Assembly (NCBI RefSeq): GCF_035046505.1
Contig: NC_089821.1
Span: forward strand, 55,088,256 to 55,152,255
Direction: 5' to 3'
From: Tiliqua scincoides
Taxonomy: Eukaryota > Chordata > Lepidosauria > Squamata > Scincidae
Length of the DNA: 64,000 bases
In this document: positions 25,962 through 38,356 of the stretch, in pieces
How the letters are laid out: each line of letters opens with the position of its first letter
Numbering within the stretch: position 1 is the stretch's first letter
Notes under the pieces: generated by a model
Told to the model about the DNA's origin: nothing
The model's database searches: none
The model's input: only the letters and a program-made list of their open reading frames with translations
Position numbers and translations under genes: made by a program

Positions 25962-26166
25962 CATTTCCAACCTTTTCATCTCAATGCACACTGACAAGGC
26001 ACTAAAAGATACACCATCAGTTTGACAAACCACACCACACTGCCAGCCATGGGTTTACATCCCCCCATGGCCCGAGTAAAGCATGACCCTCCCTCATACT
26101 CCTGTGGTACACCTGCAGACCATTCATGGCAACCAACATGCTGCAGAACAGTGGTTGAAAATCACT
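25962..26166. mobile_element. hAT-like element (CAGTGGTTTTCAACC family), old
   Basis: The right end GTGGTTGAAAATCACTG and the left CATTTCCAACCTTTTCATC resemble the inverted ends of the better copy at 38357-38584. The target duplication is not clear. The family start recalls hAT Charlie-type ends. Confidence 0.55.
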
Positions 26167-26940
26167 GATTTAAATGAATGAAACCTACTTGCTGTGCTTT
26201 TCAAGTGACCTGAAACTCATGCAGTGACATTGATTATATGATTGATGTACTGGGAGCCAGAATTCTTAGGGCCAGACTAGGATTTAGGGTCAAACTCAGG
26301 AAACCTGTCTTTTCCCTTGCCTAGCAGGGCTACCAGCAAGTTCAAGGGGGAGAGAAGGGATTTCCATCACAGAATAGAATGGAAAGAGGTTTACCAACCC
26401 TTATGCCACCCTAGACCTATTTCACCTTGAGGCTACATTTCAAGTTTCGAAAGAGATATTGAGAGAGCCAATCAATCTTCCAGATCTTGCATAATATGAC
26501 CTTTAAAGCAGAGGTTGAGTTCACTTTACACAGTAACAAAGCAGAGTGGACTAAGAACTTTTTTTTTTTAAAGGAATATACATGATACTGAACAAGCAAT
26601 AACCCAACAACTTTACTCACAGAAAGAAAATCTTCCAGTGGTTGCAGTGCTGTTGCCTGAGTTCTATGATTGACAGGTGACTGTAAGAATTCTACTGGGG
26701 TATTCAGTGTTCGAGATTTGGCCTTCAGAACACTGTAAGACTGGGACCCTCAAACTTTCAGTTAACATGGCTGCAATCACTCAGTCGTGCTCTCATCAGG
26801 GGCCAGAGTGAGTCAATTAGAGAAAATATATATGGTACATTAGGTACATAACTAATAATGTTCACAGTACAAAATCAGCACAGTTGTGATCATTCTGGAC
26901 AGAATTTAGCATCTAATGTAATAATAACAGTAATAACTAG

Positions 26941-27351
26941 GTATTTATATACCGACTTTCTGGTCATCGGATTACTCCTCTGACTTTATTCAAGGCGGTT
27001 TACATAGGCAGGCGTTTCTAAATCCCTCAAGGGTATTTTTACAAACATAGATGTTCTCTCTTTCAAGAACCAACAACATTTCAGAATGGATCTTCCTGGT
27101 TTGGTCTCACTTCTGGCCTCCAGTTCTCCCACGCAGGCTGACAACCAGCTCCATCTCTCACATGGAGGGCAGCCAAGACGCTTCTTGCTCACACCAAGAG
27201 CTGGTGGAATCACTCAGCTCGGCTTGTCAGCTACTTCAAGATCTCGCCATTCTCAGCCATTTAGGGAGATGCCGGCATCCTCGAACTGGCGAACTTCTGA
27301 TGTTATCTTCGGGCTTATGGAGGCTCTACCCTCTAGACCAGACCTCCTGCC
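26941..27351 (-). mobile_element. tRNA-derived SINE, near full length
   Basis: Read on the minus strand, it starts GGTCTGGTCTAGAGGGTAGA with an A-box-like TGGTCTAGAGG (27330-27340) and a B-box-like AGTTCGAGG (27279-27287), about 45 bases apart as in tRNA promoters. A central body of about 280 bases follows, and the 3' end reads CCGCCTTGAATAAAG ... GGTATATAAATACC, like an L2-type tail. Such SINEs use the partner LINE's 3' end. Host family name not known to me. Confidence 0.78.
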
Positions 27352-28317
27352 CTGGAGGAGTAGAATGTTCATGGAAAGTAGAATGTTCTCATTAAGAAAA
27401 AAAGTAAGTATTTATACCAGATGTGACTTCAGAAACAAATCTGAGTAGGCTAGCATTTTTCCCCTCAGTATGCAAAATGGGGCCAACTTCAAATCATTTT
27501 ACATGTTCCAACCGACACTGGTGCAGTTTTTTCTGCAAAAACACAAGCTTGAAAGTAAGATGCACCTGCAAACAGTACATCCAGCTAAGCTCAGCCGATT
27601 AGGTTTTTCTGACAAATGCAAATACATGCTATTTTACTTCTAAATTTTAGATGTTTTAGGTAGAAAATATCAGAGCAGCATAAGTTGCAATTGTACCATT
27701 CAGTGTTGTCAAAGTCAGTCTATGTAGCCCCAAGTACACATTTCTCCATTTTAAAAACACCAACAGCCCTTGCACTACAGTTTCCCCCAGCATGAGCTCT
27801 AATCCAATAGGCATATATAAGCACATAGAGGCAACAAATGCTGCAGACTCAAACTCCTATTTTATACCCAAACCTATAGCACAGGCAGAAGAAAAGAGAT
27901 ATAGCAAAGTCTGAACACACACACGCACTCACGGACTCATAATCATGTACCTGCTTGGTACTGCACAACAAGCTCTAGGTCTGGACAGGTGCTACAGGCT
28001 ACATTAGACAAAGGAGGATGATCTTTACAAGGCAGACCAATAACAATGGAGAAACATTCAATTATATCATTAAAAGGTGAAACCTGACACTTTCCAGTAT
28101 GGGCCATTTTGGCTTAGAACTTTAAATCATTCCTATACCTTGAAGAGTTGACAAGACTCAAAATCTAAGGATGCCCTAAGCACCAGCACAACTTTGCCTT
28201 ACTAAAAAACACGCAGCAAGTAATGTCACAGAGTAGCATTCAGAGTTGGGTTCACAGAGTCCTCTCTGTGGAATCTGGGCAATTCCACATGCATGCCACT
28301 TTCAGATCATAAGCTCT

Positions 28318-28620
28318 TCTTTGTTGGGATCCTTCAGCCTCGGAAGACTATGGTATTGCGCTCCGAATAGTGTTCTGGAACAGAGTGTACTCTCCAGTGC
28401 GCAAAGCCTGGGTAAAGTAGATATGGAGGATAGACTGTTACCCATGCAGCAAATCCCCCCTCTCCATGTCGCTGGAATGGTCCAATGGAAAGGCAGAAGC
28501 CAATACGGTTGGTTCCAGCGGCATCGCAGGAGTTGCCAGAACGTGACTGAGTTCAGCCATGAACTGCCTCAGGGACTCTGGCTCTGGATTTTGCCTCGAG
28601 GTTGACTCCTGAAGCCTTTT
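28318..28620 (-). mobile_element. SINE-like element sharing an RTE-type tail, 5'-truncated
   Basis: It is homologous to the full-length copy at 47710-48186, ending at the same 3' tail: on the minus strand ACCATAGTCTTCCGAGGCTG then AAGGATCCCAAC. It stops at 'ccataactg', so about 175 bases of the 5' part are missing. Confidence 0.8.
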
Positions 28621-30889
28621 CCATAACTGAAAAGCTATGGAACTGAATAAGCTCTACATTACTTTCAACACTTGCAAGTTCTGCAGAGTCAAATAGGCCT
28701 CTGTTTCAGGTTTTAACTCCTAAAACTGACATGGTTATCTTTACAATTGAATAAGAAAGGGTTCCAGCACAATCATAGTAAGTCAGAAATAAACAGAAAT
28801 ACCGCCTGGAATTTCCACCCTATTTGGACATTATATTGCATAATATCAAATGCAGCTGTTTTAAAGGGGGGGTCCTAAACCAATGGTCTTCAACCTTTTT
28901 GATGCCATGATCCCAATAAACAATGTATGGGACTGCTGATCCACTGCCAATCCTGTCCCCCTCCCAGGATCTGTTTCTCCCTACCTCATGTGACACAGTA
29001 GCATGAGCAGGGCTGTCCTTAGGAGCTGTGGAACAAGACAGCGTGAAGTGACTGTGCAGGATTATATCAAGAGCTCAGTTTGGATAAAGCAGTACCATTA
29101 TTGGATTAGATCCAAGCCCTCTTGCAAAGGTTCTGAAAGGTTGCTACAAAATATATAGTAGTGTTTAATGACTCAATTACCCGGAGACCACACAGCAAAT
29201 GGGAAAATGGCATTCCACACCTAAACATGGCACAAAGTTAACTCTCTCTTTCTTAAGAACAATGAAAATTCATCTGTAAGCTAGATGGTGTTCAGAGTTA
29301 CAAGCGGCATCTATTTATTTATTTATTAGATTTATATTCTGCCTTTTTCCCAGAAGGGCACCCAAGGCGGCTAACAATCCATACATTAAAATACAGAATA
29401 AAATGCAGATAAATATTTTTTTTAAACCCTTTGGTTAGTGAACAAAGCAACCTTGCATCAGGCTGGACTCCTGTTAAATGGAAAGCTGATATTACACTTG
29501 TGGGATTCAAACAAAGTGTAAATATTAACATTGTCCCATAAAATTGAAGTGTCAATAATCTTGCTAGCAAAAATTACCCACTCAGACAGGACAAGTAGGA
29601 AAGTACAGATTAATATGAAAGGGGAAGTACACACAGGATTATGCAGCCAAAACAAAAATCCCACTTTGCACTCTCCCTCCTCCCTTCAAGGGCCTATGCT
29701 TGAGACAGGAACCAATGTCAAAGATGAACAGTATAATGATAATGCAGACAAAGCTAATGAAATGGTGGCAGGAAGATTTTCAAAGACTTAGGAAATAGTA
29801 GTGTCACCCTCACATCCAGCACTCTAAAAACTACAAAACTGATAGAGGGCTTAGAAGACTATCCCAAAAGGAAAAGTTTCTAAACTGGGTCTAGAGAAAA
29901 AAACAACTAACAATGATAGCAGTTTTCAAATACTTAATGGGATCTCAGAGCTGGAATGCAATGGATTGTTCTATCCACTGAAGTTTAGAGACTAAACTAA
30001 AGGTAATACAGGTGGACCCTGGTTATTCGCCAGGATTCCGTTCCTGCAACCCTTGCAAATACCGAATTTGGCATGAAATGAAGTAACATGAAATTTGGGG
30101 TCCACCAAGCTCCGAACGCGACCAGACCTTTTCTCCGGTAGTGTCTGGAGCTGTTCTGAGGCCTCTGGAGGTCTTAGAAAGGCACTTCCAGTTTTTGGGT
30201 AGAAACCAGAAACATAATGGCAGAGCAGTCCAGAAAGAAGACATGAGGAAAAGCACTGCTTCCAATTTCTTTCTTCCAGCCCACTCTCCTCCTCTATTTG
30301 AAAACAGTAGCAGAGCCAAAGGTAAGAAAGGATGACAGGCAGGCAAGCAATCACTGAATCATTGCTGCTGCCACCATCCTGCAGATCAGCTTAGGTAACC
30401 TCCATCTGTGGCCTACTTCTCATCAAGATGAAAGATCTGTGCCTGGGCTACAAGACTGCAGCTGAGGGCATGACTGAATACGCTCCTGTAAGAAGTTATT
30501 CATTATAGAAAGATGACTAGCTGTCTCCTCCCATTCCCACATTTATGTGCAGAGAATGTTTTAAGAACTACAGTATACGCTATGAATGCCTTGGGATTGG
30601 TTCACATATGTTCCATCCCAGCCTATTATGCACCTAGCTGGCAGTAGTTGCAGGTGTCTCAGCACATGGCAAACGTGCCATGTGGGGCTTATCAGTACAT
30701 CAGTTTCCTGCAATTCTTCCACCCCATTTTTGAGGTTTGCATAAATCACCTACACAGAGAGAAAACGGTATGCACACATGCTACACTTGCATGCTACTCT
30801 ACTGCAATTATTTCTTTGTTGTAGCATTTTCCCCTTCTTTAAATAAATCAGTCTTTATTCCAATTCAGTAAGGTCTCAGGTGACCGTAA

Positions 30890-31465
30890 CAGGCTGAGTG
30901 AGAAGACAATGCAGCAGTAGTTCAAAATGCAGCTGCTTGAGTTCTAACAGGAACAACTAGACATTACACTTTTGTTGTTGCAGCTGCACTGGTTGCCAGT
31001 AATTTCTATGTATGATTCAAATTGTTGGTTGTCACGTTTAAAGCCTTGAGCAGCTTAACACCAATGTAAGGACTGCTTTCTTTCATACAAGTCTGCCCAC
31101 CCCTTACGATCTTCTGGAAAGACCCTCTATCACTTTCTGAGACATGCGCAATGCGCAAGAGGGTTTTTTTCTGTAGCAGCCAAGAAAGGGTGGGTGGCCA
31201 CCTTCCCTGCTTGTGCTCCAACAGAGGCTCAAGAAGCTGCTGTTTTAGCAGGAATCTCTGAACCTCTTGCAAGTGATGGTTTTTTAGTTTTTTCAGTGCT
31301 GTGGCTTTCTTCCATTCTTTTTTATCCTATCCATTCCATTGATCCTATCTTACCATTTTTATAGATGGTTTAAAATTTGTTATTGTCTGCTATCTTCCGA
31401 GGACAAAAGACAGATTTCTTCTGATTTTCAACCTATTTCTTGTCACAAATGCAATAAATAATGAG
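30890..31465 (+). mobile_element. L2-type LINE ORF2 3' portion
   Basis: Frames contain VQNAAA-like and LHWLPV-like remnants, then FKLLVVTFKAL, the classic L2 ORF2 C-terminal landmarks, followed by a decayed 3' UTR. There are several stops and frame changes, so it is an old copy. Confidence 0.75.
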
Positions 31466-33856
31466 ACTGGGGACCCTCCATTCATCTCACCCCCCTCCCG
31501 GGACCCTATCTACCCACCTCTGCCCAGGTCAGAACAGAGGGGGAGCCAGTGTGGCCATTTGGCATGGGACTAAGAATTTGAGGGGGCCTACTCCAAGAGA
31601 GTTAAGGGGCATCCTTAAGCATTAAATATTAACATTTGAAAGATTAATACAGATAAAATATAAACAAATATATTCACATAACAGAAACCAACTCTGTGCT
31701 AAATTTGAGTGACAATTCATGGAAAACAAGGGGGAACAGAAACATTTTGACGAGATGTTTTGGTGTTGAATATTTGGATGTTTCTGTCTTTGATTATGTT
31801 TATGAAAAGTAAATAAAGTGTTTCTAAAATGTGAAGAAGTGATGCCATTTCTGATCTAAATTCCCAATACAGAATGCATTTGTTGCTCCTCATTACAGTC
31901 CTGTACTTTTAGTATCATCTTAGTAGCTGAATTTGCACTAGGTTTGCTGGGAACTGATCACATGGTTTGAGAGGGAGATGTTTTAAGCATTTTTGGGCTG
32001 GCATTCTGAGGCAATAATTTACTTCTCAGTTCATCTTTGTAGTTTTGATACTGTGTTTGTATTTGGGTTTCTTGGGTCATATAGTTCCAAGAATAAATTG
32101 CTTCATTTCAAGTAAGTGGTCGTGATTTTGTATCAAACGAGCAGCTCCTTAGCCATTCTATTTCTTTTATTCTGTTCTATTACGTGTAAGCATATAATAA
32201 ATCACATATACGTGTTTATACCCATACATAAATCATATGTATAGCATTGATTACAAAAGTACTTGAAGAATACAGTTTGAAATGGAGCCTACATTTCTCA
32301 TCTGGCCTGGGCCTATATTCAACTCTGCACAGCCCTGCCCCTGCCCCAGTCATTGCCCACTCCCTACATCCTCCAAGCACTTTCTACTGTAACCAAATAT
32401 TCTTATTAGAGGAAGCAATGAAAAGTTACCGTGAAGCCTGAGACTAGTGAAAGCTATTTTAGCACAACTGCTAAGAACCTGAGCAGGGCTGGGACACAAT
32501 CTCCTGGTACCCGAAGGGGCACAACAGATGCCTCCCCCTTTACCTGGTGGTGCTCTAGTCTAGTGCAACCTTTTTCATCCCTGTAAGTTGCCGCAACCCC
32601 ACAACTGAGGCTTTGCAACCGTGCAAAGGTCATGCACTCCCTCTTCACCCCAATTTCTGGGTGTCCTCTAACCACAATCTGCTATTAAAACTGAACTGGG
32701 CAAACTAGCACTAACCTCCAAATCATTTGTTGAAACCATGGATTGAAGAGGCAAACTAACTCTTGGAGGTTAGCGCTATTCATTTTGGACTTCATGGAAA
32801 ATTATGATTAGATGAAACCCCGAAACAGAGGTGGGATCCAAAGCAATGCAGCCTCCTAATTCTCCAAACAATGGTTCACAGGACCACACACAAGGCAGGC
32901 TTAAATATTCTTTTGGGAATACATTGTACTTGTTCATCCAACAATACACAAAGCTATACACGCAGAACATTCACTTGCATTTCTAGTTTCCCTCCCCAGG
33001 CATAACTGGTATCGCAAATACCAATAATCATCTTTTACCACTTTGCCCAAGTCTTCTTTTCTGCTTAAAGAAATTATTTACTTATTTATAGAATTTATAT
33101 CCCGCCCTTCTGTCCCAGAACAGGGCACTCCACTAGTTTTAAAAAGTGGTACACTGATAGAAAAAAATTATTCCAATGTAAGGACCATTGTTACATTCTC
33201 AGACACACTAGCAGGAGAGACAGCTGTTAGCTTATTTACACTGGAGCTTGAAATACAAATCCTTCCCCTAAAGCTAGTAGGGTTTTATCTTGTTGGTGAA
33301 TATAGCCAAGACTTTACTTTTTCTTCTTCTTCTAAAGCCTCCAAACAAGCTTCCCTTTCACTCAACACTTGTTGCAGAGATCTGCCAAAGTTTTTGTTCT
33401 ACTTCGCACTTCTTGTTGCCAACAATGCCAGACTACAGATAAGTAAATGAGCGTAGGGAGCAATGGAGGGGCAAAGGGAGAGCAGCCCTGCATACTAACA
33501 AGTCGGTTTGGTGTCAGACCAGAGAATCCTTCAGACTCTCACAGGTTTTTTGCATGCCTAGAAACCACAGACTGAAATGCGGGCCCCAAGTTTGTTTTTA
33601 GAGTTTTGCAATGCTGTTTAACTGCACCTGCAAATTAGACCCCCTCTGCACATACATGATACTAGGTAGGCAGGCAGGGTTGTTCCCCATCAATGTGCTC
33701 AGCATACCATTCAAGAGACACACCACCAAAGGATCACACCTATTTTGCATGATATGCTGTATGCACTGAAAGAGGAAACTTTGCGGGTAAAAGTCAGGGA
33801 CCTCCAACTGTTATGAAAGCAAACACTGAGATGGAGGCAACCATACTCTGTATATA

Positions 33857-34346
33857 CAGGTTAAGCCTCCTTATTCTGGTGGGTTCTGTTCCCAGAACTC
33901 AGTAGATGGAGCTCACTATAGCAAATCAATTTAAAAAATCAAGTTTCTTTGCTCCTGTGATTGAAAAACAGCCTTGCTGACCTTTGTGATGCAAGGTAAG
34001 AGTCATTATGAAGACAATCCATCAATCAGTCCTCTTCCAAGCACTTACAAAGGTGCTTCACTCAACCCCTCCCTTCACCAATGCAAAGTGATCACCTTTC
34101 TTTCACATGCTAAGAGGGAAGGGAGGGGTTGCCTAGAGAGAGAAGGATTGATGGATTGTCAGTCAGCTGCCCCCCCCCATTAAGGAGGCTATTGTTAAAG
34201 GACTGTTCAGTTTTTTAAACTGATTTTTAAAGGGATGCATTTTTCCCCTTCTCCAGGGATCAGCATATTCCTTCTCATTTGCAGTGGCCATTCATGTTGA
34301 GTCAAATCCGTGTATAAAAAATCAGTGTATAACAAGGCTGGACCTG
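33857..34346. mobile_element. Tigger/pogo-like MITE, copy 3
   Basis: It begins CAGGTTAAGCCTCCTTATTC and ends GGCTGGACCTG with TA on each side. The inverted ends pair as AGGTTAAGCCT against AGGTCCAGCCT. The best-preserved left end of the three copies is here. Confidence 0.8.
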
Positions 34347-34476
34347 TATTTCAGCTATGTACAACCCCCAAGCAGAATGACCAAAAAAAACAACCCCATA
34401 ACCTTAAAAAAAAGCAGGAACTGATGCTCAGTCCAGATGCCCAGAGCCTTCTCACTGGCATGCCAGTTTTCGAGAG

Positions 34477-35171
34477 CAGTGTTTCTCAAACTGTGTGTTG
34501 GGTCCCACTAGGTGTGCCGTGAGCCAATTACAGGTGGGTCACCATTCATTTCAATATTTTATTTTTAATATATTGGACTTGATGCTAGCATGGTATGTGA
34601 CTGCATTTGGGGAAATGTTACAGACCTGTACTTTTAACAAGCTACTATGTATACATCTGCAAGAGGGATCTGAAGGCCTTAGGGATGGACCTCAACAAGT
34701 GGGAAACCCTGGCCTCTGAGCGGCCTGCTTGGAGGCAGGCTGTGCAGCATGGCCTTTCCCAGTTTGAAGAGACACTTTGCCAACAGTCTGAGGCTAAGAG
34801 GCAAAGAAGGAAGGCCCATAGCCAGGGAGACAGACCAGGGACAGACTGCACTTGCTCCCGGTGTGGAAGGGATTGTCACTCCCGGATTGGCCTTTTCAGC
34901 CACACTAGACGCTGTGCCAGAACCACCTTTCAGAGCGCGATACCATAGTCTTTCGAGACTGAAGGTTGCCAATACACAATGTATATTCTTTTAACAATGA
35001 CAGTAAATGGGACTTACTCCTGGGTAAGTGTGGGTAGGATTGCAGCCTGAAATTGTCAAATGTTTTCCTGTTTAATGATGTCACTTCCGGTCATGACATC
35101 ACTTCTGGTGGGTCCTTACAGATTCTCATTCTAAAAAGTGGGTCCCGGTGCTAAACGTGTGAGAACCACTG
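34477..35171. mobile_element. hAT element (CAGTGGTTCTCAAACT family) with LINE insertion
   Basis: Ends CAGTGTTTCTCAAACTG and GTGTGAGAACCACTG. The flanks TTCGAGAG (34469-34476) and TTCTAGAG (35172-35179) are an 8-base duplication with one difference. An RTE-like LINE fragment (34654-34978) interrupts it. The right-hand duplication was reused as target by the next MITE at 35180. Confidence 0.87.
34654..34978 (+). mobile_element. RTE-like LINE, ORF2 C-terminus and 3' end
   Basis: It is flanked by ATGTATA on both sides (34647-34653 and 34979-34985). One open frame of about 95 codons encodes a WETLASERPAWRQAV motif, a basic stretch, and a zinc-finger-like C-x2-C-x12-H-x4-C end (CSRCGRDCHSRIG, then SHTRRC). 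This arrangement is familiar from the C-termini of RTE-clade LINE proteins. The 3' tail ACCATAGTCTTTCGAGACTG / AAGGTTGCC is shared with the SINE-like elements at 28318 and 47710. Severe 5' truncation. Confidence 0.8.
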
Positions 35172-35179
35172 TTCTAGAG

Positions 35180-35360
35180 CAGGGGTGCTCAAACTTTCAA
35201 CTTTAGGGATGCTGGACCTTTAACAAATGTATAGAAGAGAGAATTTCAGCAGGTGCAGCTTGTCATCTGTGGGATGACAAGTTGCACCTGCTGCAATTCT
35301 CTCTTCTATACACTTGTTAAAGGTCCAGCATCCCTAAAGTTGAAAGTTTGAGCACCCCTG
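35180..35360. mobile_element. 181-base palindromic hAT MITE
   Basis: Exact TTCTAGAG flanks it (35172-35179 and 35361-35368). The ends are CAGGGGTGCTCAAACTTTC and its inverse, and the arms pair for almost their whole length (about 85 bases each, centre near 35270). A 181-base copy is at 53549-53729, with a shorter one at 50123 and an interrupted one at 37422. Confidence 0.92.
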
Positions 35361-35698
35361 TTCTAGAGGAATGTTATCATCCTTATGTGGAAGCTTTCAA
35401 GATGAGACTCTCTTGACAGGCATACTTGCAAACCAACATCCAAGACAAGCTGTGCTGCAAGTGCTGCCTTATACATTCCAGCCACCTCCAAGAACAGTAA
35501 ACTTTGATTACCATCATTCTAGTAAATGAAATACTAAGAACAGCCACCTGGAAACTCCTAGCTATACCACCGAGACCATCTGTGATGCTAGCAACTGCAA
35601 ATTAAGAATGCTAAACTCATGAAAATCAATGGGGCTTGCCTACACACCAATTTGTTTAGTGCCCAAAGCGCCTTATTTTCCTTTAAGACAGGGGTCTC

Positions 35699-36372
35699 TA
35701 AACATTTAGGCCAGAGGGCCACATCAAATATCTGGCATGGTGTCAAGGGCCAGAAAAATAAATTTTAAATATAACATTTAAATAAGTACATTAGAAAGCC
35801 TAAGGCAGTGGTTCTCACACACTTAGCACAGGGACTCACTTTTTAGAATGAAAATCTGTCAGGACCCACCGGAAGTGATGTCATGGCCAGAAGTGACATC
35901 AACAAGCAGGAAAAATTTTAACAATCCTATCCTCACTGACCCAGGATTAAGTTCCATTTACAGTCATTGTTAAAGAATATACACAGTAGCTTGTTAAAAG
36001 TACAGGTCTGTCACATTTCCCCAAATGCAGTCACCTATCATGGTAGCATCGTCTAATATGGTGACCCACCTGAAATTGGCTCACGACCCACCTAGTGGGT
36101 TCCAACCCACAGTTTGAGAAACACTGGCCTAAGGTTTTCAGACAGCCCCAAACCAGGAAGTGATGTTTTTAGGCCTTTAGAAGACATTCTGAGGAGAGGT
36201 GCATGGCCTCCCCAGCCCTCAGAACACCCTCCAGACGCAACTGGAGCACAGCTGTGGTCATATTTGGTTGAGTGGGCCACAGGCTTGTAGGGGACCAGAG
36301 GCTTGCCGCAGGCCGGATTGAAGCTTGTCATGGGCCACATCTGGCCCCCAGGCCAGAGTTTGGAGACGCCTA
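35699..36372. mobile_element. hAT element (CAGGGGTCTCTAAAC family) with nested hAT
   Basis: An exact 8-base duplication CTTTAAGA flanks it (35691-35698 and 36373-36380). It begins CAGGGGTCTCTAAAC and ends GTTTGGAGACGCCTA. A hAT of another family (35806-36126) has inserted into it. Confidence 0.88.
35806..36126. mobile_element. hAT element nested in another hAT
   Basis: The exact duplication GCCTAAGG flanks it (35798-35805 and 36127-36134). The ends are CAGTGGTTCTCACACACTTA and AGTTTGAGAAACACTG. The interior is the reverse orientation of the family at 6779 and 34477. Confidence 0.9.
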
Positions 36373-37421
36373 CTTTAAGACATCACCTGTCTGAGACCAG
36401 AGAACCAAGAACAGATAAGTCACCATTACCTTCCATCACTATGCTTAGATGGAGAAAAACTAAACCAACTTCCTACCTTAAGAGTCAAAATCTATTATTT
36501 CAAGTAAATCTCTCTCCTGCCTCCCTCTCCTTAACAGAATCCTAATCTTTTTCTATAAAGGTACTTTGTGGGTCCCAACTCTTAGATACTAATGGTTAAT
36601 TCCAATTCTCATATGCATGTTCATCATTCAACAACATGCAGGAAACACGAAAAACATGAAAACATGAAAAAAAATTGTGATGCATTTTCTATTACTTCTA
36701 ACATATTGGTTTTTTCCAACCATTTCACTTCACACACTTGGGTGCAGGTCAAATGATCAAGGTACATATGTGAAGAAGCTCTTGAGGGTTAAGGTCACTC
36801 CAGACTGCCCTAATTTCTGAAGAGAATTCTGAAGAGAATTAGGTGAAGAGAATAGAAAAAGGCATCCACTATTTAATAGCAAGATTTCCTTTACAGCAGA
36901 AGCATCTATTGTATTAAAACAATAGATTAATATAGAATGTACTAAACAATGGTGCACGAAACAAAATAGTCAGAGAAAGGAGCACATAATACAAAGCTGA
37001 AATACTCACAACATTATGGACATTTCTGACATGGTAAAACACAGATGTGAACAGGAAGGCATGTTTTGTAGGGCCTATACATCCTTCCTGCTAAATTTCA
37101 GCATTTCCACAAAGAGCTCTGCATCCTCAAGTCTACTTCAAACTATAACAAACAGGAAGGTAAAAAGAAAAAGGTCTCTATAGAAGTTGGAGAAAAAGTT
37201 AAAAAAAAAAAAAGACAGAAAAAATGTTTTTCCATTCCCTTGCTACTATTTTAAGTGAAAAGAGGGGAGTGTGTTGGTGGAATTCTGTTAAATGTTAACA
37301 CACTTCATTCTTGATATATAAAGTGGACTAGGAATGCCCTTAACTCACTGTCACAGATACCGATGATGTTCTCACAAACCAGGAGGTAGAGTTCTAAGAA
37401 CCTTGTATTTATTATTTAAAT

Positions 37422-38219
37422 CAGGGTGGCCAAACTTTCATAAGAACATAAGACCAGCCCTGCTGGATCAGGCCATAGGCCCATCTAGTCCAGCTTCCTG
37501 TATCTCACAGTGGCCCACCAAATGCCCCAGGGAGAACACCATATAACAAGAGACCTGCATCCTGGTGCCCTCCCTTGCATCTGACATAGCCCATTTTTAA
37601 AATCAGGAGGTTGCACATACACATCATGTCTTGTAACCCATAATGGATTTTTCCTCCAGAAATTTGTCCAGTCCCCTTTTAAAGGCATCTAGGCCAGATG
37701 CCGTCACCATATGCTGTGGCAAGGAGTTCCACAGACCAACCACACACTGAGTAAAGAAATATTTTCTTTTGTCTGTCCTAACTCTCCCAACACTCAATTT
37801 TAGTGGATGTCCCCTGGTTCTGGTGTTATGTGAGAGGGAAAAGAGCATCTCTCTATCCACTCTGTCCATTCCCTGCATAATTTTGTATGTCTCAATCATG
37901 TCTCCCCTCTGGCATCTCTTTTCTAGGCTGAAGAAGCCCAAACAACATAGCCTTTCCTCATAAGGAAGGTGCCCCAGCCCAGTAATCATTTTAGTGGCTC
38001 TCTTTTGCACCGTTTCCATTTCCACTATGTCCTTTTTGACATGTGGTGACCAGAAATGGACACAACACTCCAGGTGTGGCCTTACCATAGATTTGTACAA
38101 CTGCATTCAATTTGTACAAGGCATTACAACACAAGAGACAAGCTGCACCTGCTGAAATTCTCTGTTATACAATTGTTAAAGGTCCAGGATCCCTAAAGTT
38201 GAAAGTTTGCCCACCACTG
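37422..38219. mobile_element. Palindromic hAT MITE interrupted by a CR1 LINE
   Basis: The exact 8-base duplication ATTTAAAT flanks the whole (37414-37421 and 38220-38227). The left end CAGGGTGGCCAAACTTTCA stops after about 19 bases at the CR1 3' end. The right part, from about 38131, is the intact right arm of the 181-base MITE, ending GAAAGTTTGCCCACCACTG. Confidence 0.88.
37440..38130 (-). mobile_element. CR1-clade LINE, ORF2 C-terminal part and 3' UTR
   Basis: A 160-codon open stretch (37624-38106) encodes the end of a CR1-type reverse-transcriptase protein: LYKSMVRPHLECC, then an ATKMITGL-like segment, YEERLCCLGFFSLEKR, a TRGHPLKL-like segment, and LWNSLPQ, all landmark blocks of chicken-type CR1 ORF2. 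A 180-base 3' UTR follows and ends in TTATG repeats. It is 5'-truncated, and the surviving frame has no stop, so it is fairly young. Confidence 0.88.
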
Positions 38220-38356
38220 ATTTAAATGAATGGGTTTTTTTATCCTGCTTTTAACAAAATCTCAAAAAAGTTTATTTTATATACTGTACTGCCTTTGCTT
38301 TTCCTCAGAATATTCTTTGCAATCAAAGACACACATTTCAAACAAACATATTAGAG

